NCBI GenBank assembly: GCA_030633365.1 | Contig: DAOVSY010000100.1 | Coordinates: 1 to 9,055, forward strand | Reading direction: 5' to 3' | DNA from: Spirochaetaceae bacterium | GTDB lineage: Bacteria; Spirochaetota; Spirochaetia; B11-G9 | Length of the DNA stretch: 9,055 nucleotides | Shown here: positions 5,643 through 9,055 of the stretch, in pieces | How positions within the stretch are numbered: position 1 is the first letter of the stretch | How the letters are laid out: each line of letters starts with the position of its first letter | Position numbers and translations under genes: made by a program | The notes under the pieces: generated by a model | Database searches by the model: none | Told to the model about the DNA's origin: nothing | Seen by the model: only the letters and a program-made list of their open reading frames with translations

Positions 5643-7637
5643 TTGTATATTAAGAACAGAAGGTATGGTTCTAACACATTTTATAATTTTTTTATAATCA
5701 GTTTTATTATCAAGTTCCATAGTAAAGCTTCCGCTTAGCTTTCCCCTTTCATCTTCTTCAAGGCGACCTTCTATAAGGTGACCCTTATATTTTCTTACAG
5801 CACCTTCAATTTCGGAGAATAGATCAGAAGTCATTTTAGATTGAACTTTAAATCTGTGAATCTCTCTTGGCGAAACAGCTTCCCACTCTACATCAATACA
5901 TCTATCCTTAATTTCTGATATATTTTTTAAATTGGGGCAATCTTTCCTGTGGACAATAATTCCTCTGCCTCTGGATATATAACCGATAATATCATCCCCG
6001 GTTGTCGGTTGACAGCATCCGGCTATACTTATCATCATGTTTTTTTCATCACCAATCTTAAAGGTAAGCATTGCCTGGTCTAGAACTTGTTTTATTATGG
6101 TTTGCTTTTTATCCGGTTCCTCAATCTTTGGAACGGGAATATCTTTTTCCGGAATTTCCTTAGGAGCCTTTTTTTTCTTTGCAATAATATTTTTATCTAT
6201 AAACAGGTTTTCTTCATGTTTATTCAGCCAATGGCGGATTTTATTTTTAGCTCTTGTTGTTGCAACAAATCGTAACCAGTTCACATGAGGTTTTGCAGAA
6301 TTTGCAGTCATTATTTCAATGACCTGTGTATTTTTTAATGCCTGGTTTAATGGAATTATTGAACCATCTGCCTTGGCTCCTATGGTATGGGCTCCAATCT
6401 CTGTATGTATATGAAAAGCAAAATCTATAGCTGTAGAATTTTTAGGAAGCTCAATTATGTGGCCATTTGGAGTAAAAACATAAATAGAATCCCGTAAAAA
6501 TTCTCTTCGTATATCTGCAAGAAATTCATCAGATCCGGTCTTAGCACCATCCCATTTTTTGAATCTGTTTATAATTGGATGGATATCTGAATTTATCCTT
6601 TTCCCGGTACCTTTATATATCCAATGTGCTGCAACTCCATATTCAGCAGTAGAGTGCATATCTTCTGTTCTAATTTGAATTTCAGTTATTCTTCCACCAT
6701 AACACATAACACTTGTATGAAGACTTTGATACTGGTTGGCTTTCGGCATAGCTATGTAATCTTTAAATCTGCCCTCAATAGGAGGCCACAATTTGTGGAC
6801 AATTCCAAGGAGTGTATAACATTCATTGTTTGTTTTACAAAGTATTCGAATCCCAAGGAGGTCATAAATTTCACTAATATCTTTTTTTCTGCTTTTCATT
6901 TTTCTATATATTGAATATATATGTTTTGCCCTTGTACTTGCAGTAATTCTAAGACCCTCTTTTGCCGCAGTCTTAAGAATAGTGAGTTCTGCTTTTTTAA
7001 GATAATTACTTTTCTCTGATTTTTTTGATGCAATATAACTGTCTATATAATCATATGTAGTAGGGTTTAAATGTTTAAGGGCCAGATCTTCAAGTTCTGC
7101 TTTCATCCAGGATATACCCAGTCTGTCTGCCAAAGGAGCATATATTTCAAGACATTCACCGGCAATGGATTTTCTTTTCTTTTCTGGTAAAAATTCAAGG
7201 GTACTCATGTTATGAAGTTTATCTGCCAGTTTTATTATTATTACACGAATGTCCTTAGCCATAGCAAGCAGCATTTTTCTAATTGTTTCAGCTTCCTGTA
7301 TAGACTTACTTTTTGCTTTTAGAATGGATATTTTAGTAACACCTTCCACCATATTGGCTACTTCTTTACCATACCGTCTTTTTATCTCATTAAAAACTAT
7401 ATTAGTGTCTTCCAGAACATCATGAAGTAAGGCAGAAATTATAGTATCAGTGTCCATATTCATATCAATTAAAATTTCTGCTACCCGAAGTGGATGGATA
7501 AAATAGGGTTCTCCACTGGCTCTTTTTTGATCCTGGTGGAGGTCTTTAGCCCATTCAGCAGCATCCATTATTTTAGACTGATCTTTTTCGTTAAGACCGG
7601 AGAGTTTTGAATTAAATATTTTTAACTGATTTCTCAT
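5634..7637 (-). CDS. rel: Bifunctional (p)ppGpp synthetase/hydrolase (RelA/SpoT homologue)
   Basis: This 667-residue long RelA/SpoT homologue has all the usual domains. The hydrolase HD domain (about 20-175) has R39, H48, HD at 72-73, ED at 76-77, and D139 and N143 in LADKLHNM, so it looks active. The synthetase domain (about 215-345) has D259, RFKDYIAMPKANQYQSLH (290-307), E319 in EIQIRT, and GVAAHW. The RFKD motif is the kind found in bifunctional enzymes, not the acidic ExDD of RelA. A TGS domain follows at about 383-445, then a linker rich in Lys, Pro and Glu (about 485-512). A CC/zinc-finger-like segment has C541, C542, H563 and C567, and an ACT domain spans about 594-665. The protein makes and degrades the stringent alarmone. 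It is slightly shorter than the usual 700-740 residues but not truncated. The start lies 2 bases after prmC, implying coupling. Confidence 0.97.
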   Translation of the reverse strand: MRNQLKIFNSKLSGLNEKDQSKIMDAAEWAKDLHQDQKRASGEPYFIHPLRVAEILIDMNMDTDTIISALLHDVLEDTNIVFNEIKRRYGKEVANMVEGVTKISILKAKSKSIQEAETIRKMLLAMAKDIRVIIIKLADKLHNMSTLEFLPEKKRKSIAGECLEIYAPLADRLGISWMKAELEDLALKHLNPTTYDYIDSYIASKKSEKSNYLKKAELTILKTAAKEGLRITASTRAKHIYSIYRKMKSRKKDISEIYDLLGIRILCKTNNECYTLLGIVHKLWPPIEGRFKDYIAMPKANQYQSLHTSVMCYGGRITEIQIRTEDMHSTAEYGVAAHWIYKGTGKRINSDIHPIINRFKKWDGAKTGSDEFLADIRREFLRDSIYVFTPNGHIIELPKNSTAIDFAFHIHTEIGAHTIGAKADGSIIPLNQALKNTQVIEIMTANSAKPHVNWLRFVATTRAKNKIRHWLNKHEENLFIDKNIIAKKKKAPKEIPEKDIPVPKIEEPDKKQTIIKQVLDQAMLTFKIGDEKNMMISIAGCCQPTTGDDIIGYISRGRGIIVHRKDCPNLKNISEIKDRCIDVEWEAVSPREIHRFKVQSKMTSDLFSEIEGAVRKYKGHLIEGRLEEDERGKLSGSFTMELDNKTDYKKIIKCVRTIPSVLNIQSL

Positions 7638-7639
7638 AT

Positions 7640-8488
7640 TTACTTTCTTTGTCCTAAAGTTACTCTGTTTCTTCCTGAAAGATCTTTTACTATCCTGGTA
7701 TTGTAGAATTTACTGGATTCCAGCAAACGCTTTATTGCTTCTGTTTGATCAATACTGGATTCTATTAAAAGATAAGCATTTTTTTCAAGGTAATCAGGAG
7801 CCTTAGTAATTATTTTTTTTATATAATCAAGACCGTCCTTTCCACCTCTAAGTGCCATTCCCGGTTCAGGCCAGGCATTATCCATCATATTATCTGTTTC
7901 TTTATCGGTTAAGTAGGGAGGGTTTGTTATAATCATATTAAACTTACCTTCTATTTTATCAAATAGATCAGATTTGATGGTTCTTAATTCTTTTCCCAGA
8001 ATTATCCTGCAATTTTTTTTGCAGACTTCAAGGGCTTTTATAGATAAATCAGAACATTGGATGTTAATTTCAGGCAAAGTATGTTTTAGAGCTATAGCCA
8101 GTGCTCCGGAACCGGTACAAAGGTCAAGAACAGACTTATGTTGAGTAGATTCTTGAAGTAAAGCTACTGCTGTTTCAACCAGGGTTTCTGAGTCCGGTCT
8201 GGGAACCAGAACATTTTTGTCAACATAAAAATTAAGACCATAAAATTCTTTTCGATTTATTAGATAAGAAACAGGTTGGTTTGATATTCTTTTAATTAAA
8301 ATTTCATTAAAAGCATCTTCATTTTTTTTAGTTATACTGTCTGGATAGGATGCAAGAAGTTCTTCTTTTGATATATTAAGCACAAAAGCGAGTAAAACCA
8401 TAGCATCCAAAAAGGGTGTTTCCAATGTTGAATCCGAATTCTTAAGTAATGAAGTCCCCTCTGTAAGGACTTCTCTTATTCTTCTCAT
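7640..8488 (-). CDS. prmC: Release factor glutamine N5-methyltransferase PrmC (HemK)
   Basis: This 282-residue protein matches the length of E. coli PrmC (277). It transfers a methyl group from S-adenosylmethionine to the GGQ glutamine of release factors. The N-terminal helical substrate-recognition domain spans about 1-75. It is followed by [20 protein letters not shown] (83-102), the SAM-binding motif [13 protein letters not shown] (122-134), an acidic residue in SDLS, and the catalytic TNPPYL (188-193). [12 protein letters not shown] and the end [11 protein letters not shown] are also typical. The ATG overlaps the prfA stop as ATGA, so translation is probably coupled. AGGAAGG directly precedes the ATG with unusually short spacing. 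No alternative Met occurs before residue 30, so this start is preferred. Its substrate RF1 is encoded just upstream. Confidence 0.96.
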   Translation of the reverse strand: MRRIREVLTEGTSLLKNSDSTLETPFLDAMVLLAFVLNISKEELLASYPDSITKKNEDAFNEILIKRISNQPVSYLINRKEFYGLNFYVDKNVLVPRPDSETLVETAVALLQESTQHKSVLDLCTGSGALAIALKHTLPEINIQCSDLSIKALEVCKKNCRIILGKELRTIKSDLFDKIEGKFNMIITNPPYLTDKETDNMMDNAWPEPGMALRGGKDGLDYIKKIITKAPDYLEKNAYLLIESSIDQTEAIKRLLESSKFYNTRIVKDLSGRNRVTLGQRK

Positions 8489-9055
8489 CCTTCCTGAAGA
8501 GCTTCCTGGTTCGCTGAAAACTGGAGACCATTTATTAGCTCAATCATATCTCCCTGCATAACATATTCCAATTTATATAGGGTTAGATTTATTCTATGAT
8601 CTGTTACTCTGTTCTGAGGGTAATTGTAGGTTCTTATTCTTTCTGATCTGTCTCCGCTGCCAACCTGGCTTTTACGGTTTTCTGAACGCTCCTGTGCCTT
8701 TTTTTCAGCATCAGCCTCATATAATCTTGCCCTGAGCACTCTGAATGCTTTAGCCTTGTTTTTAATTTGTGATTTTTCGTCCTGACATGTAACTACAAGT
8801 CCTGTTGGCAGGTGAGTAAGACGTACTGCAGAATCTGTAGTATTTACACTTTGCCCTCCAGGTCCTGATGATCTGTAAACATCTATCTTTATCTCTTCAT
8901 TTTTTATCTGTATGTCTGTTTCTTCTGCTTCCGGGAGTACAGCCACAGTAACAGCAGATGTATGTACCCGTCCTCCGGATTCAGTTGCTGGTACTCTTTG
9001 AACCCGATGAACACCACTTTCATATCTAAGGGTTCCATATACTTCTTTGCCTGAA
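8485..9055 (-). CDS. prfA: Peptide chain release factor 1 (RF1), N-terminal half beyond the window
   Basis: The frame stays open to the window edge, giving 190 residues of the C-terminal half of a protein that is about 360 residues in the family. RF1 recognises UAA and UAG and triggers release of the finished peptide. The visible start [20 protein letters not shown] is followed by [14 protein letters not shown]. The tip motif [15 protein letters not shown] has GGQ at visible residues 66-68, the Gln being the PrmC target. [20 protein letters not shown] then matches RF1 rather than RF2. The anticodon-mimicking region (PxT) is outside the window. The Met at 8946 is internal, not the start: the conserved protein continues upstream of it without interruption. 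It is the first visible gene of prfA-prmC-rel. Confidence 0.96.
   Translation of the reverse strand, partial: SGKEVYGTLRYESGVHRVQRVPATESGGRVHTSAVTVAVLPEAEETDIQIKNEEIKIDVYRSSGPGGQSVNTTDSAVRLTHLPTGLVVTCQDEKSQIKNKAKAFRVLRARLYEADAEKKAQERSENRKSQVGSGDRSERIRTYNYPQNRVTDHRINLTLYKLEYVMQGDMIELINGLQFSANQEALQEG

Noticed and set aside
5653..5672. Weak inverted repeat AGAAC/GTTCT just inside rel as a terminator for the plus-strand operon
   Set aside because: Only 5 bp of stem with a 10-base loop and no T-run; too weak to report.
6037..6288. Hydrophobic plus-strand open frame opposite rel, membrane-protein-like
   Set aside because: The hydrophobicity comes from the complement of the Lys-rich linker codons of rel; it has no independent support.
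8944..8946. ATG-like codon as the start of a short release-factor homologue
   Set aside because: Conserved RF1 sequence continues upstream in the same frame to the window edge, so the gene is simply cut by the window.

Overview
The window is AT-rich bacterial chromosomal DNA, densely coding, with eight genes that can be assigned to known families and one that cannot. The order prfA-prmC-rel (release factor 1, its methyltransferase, and a bifunctional (p)ppGpp enzyme) is, from memory, also found in Borrelia (around BB0196-BB0198). With the base composition this makes a spirochaete a reasonable but unproven host. No phage, insertion sequence, CRISPR array, tRNA or rRNA was seen. No stretch longer than about 200 bases lacks a gene.

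Layout. Positions 1-381 (+) hold the 3' part of a hotdog-fold acyl-CoA thioesterase gene cut by the window edge. It converges on sbcB (418-1875, -), encoding exonuclease I, with a stem-loop at the junction. Upstream of sbcB on the same strand is a toxin-first type II toxin-antitoxin pair, higB (2346-2636) and higA (1941-2342). Its control region, 2637-2850, is shared with the divergent ychF gene. It contains a near-consensus promoter toward higB, an 8-bp-arm inverted repeat that looks like an antitoxin operator, and an extended -10 promoter toward ychF.

The plus-strand cluster 2851-5642 is ychF (an OLA1-family P-loop ATPase/GTPase), an aldo/keto reductase-like protein with two [4Fe-4S] motifs, and an unrecognised 190-residue protein. 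Gaps of 11 and 6 bases suggest one operon. Its last gene overlaps the end of rel by 9 bases, tail to tail.

The minus-strand cluster runs prfA (partial, entering at 9055), prmC, rel. prfA and prmC overlap by 4 bases (ATGA) and prmC and rel are 2 bases apart, so they are probably co-transcribed and translationally coupled. PrmC methylates the GGQ glutamine of RF1, so enzyme and substrate are adjacent. Rel links the same transcript to the stringent response.

Most of the window is ordinary housekeeping sequence. The parts most worth a second look are the higBA control region, the reductase-like protein whose expected catalytic histidine position is a tryptophan, and the unrecognised operon partner at 5070-5642. 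I see no convincing evidence of a wholly undescribed system.
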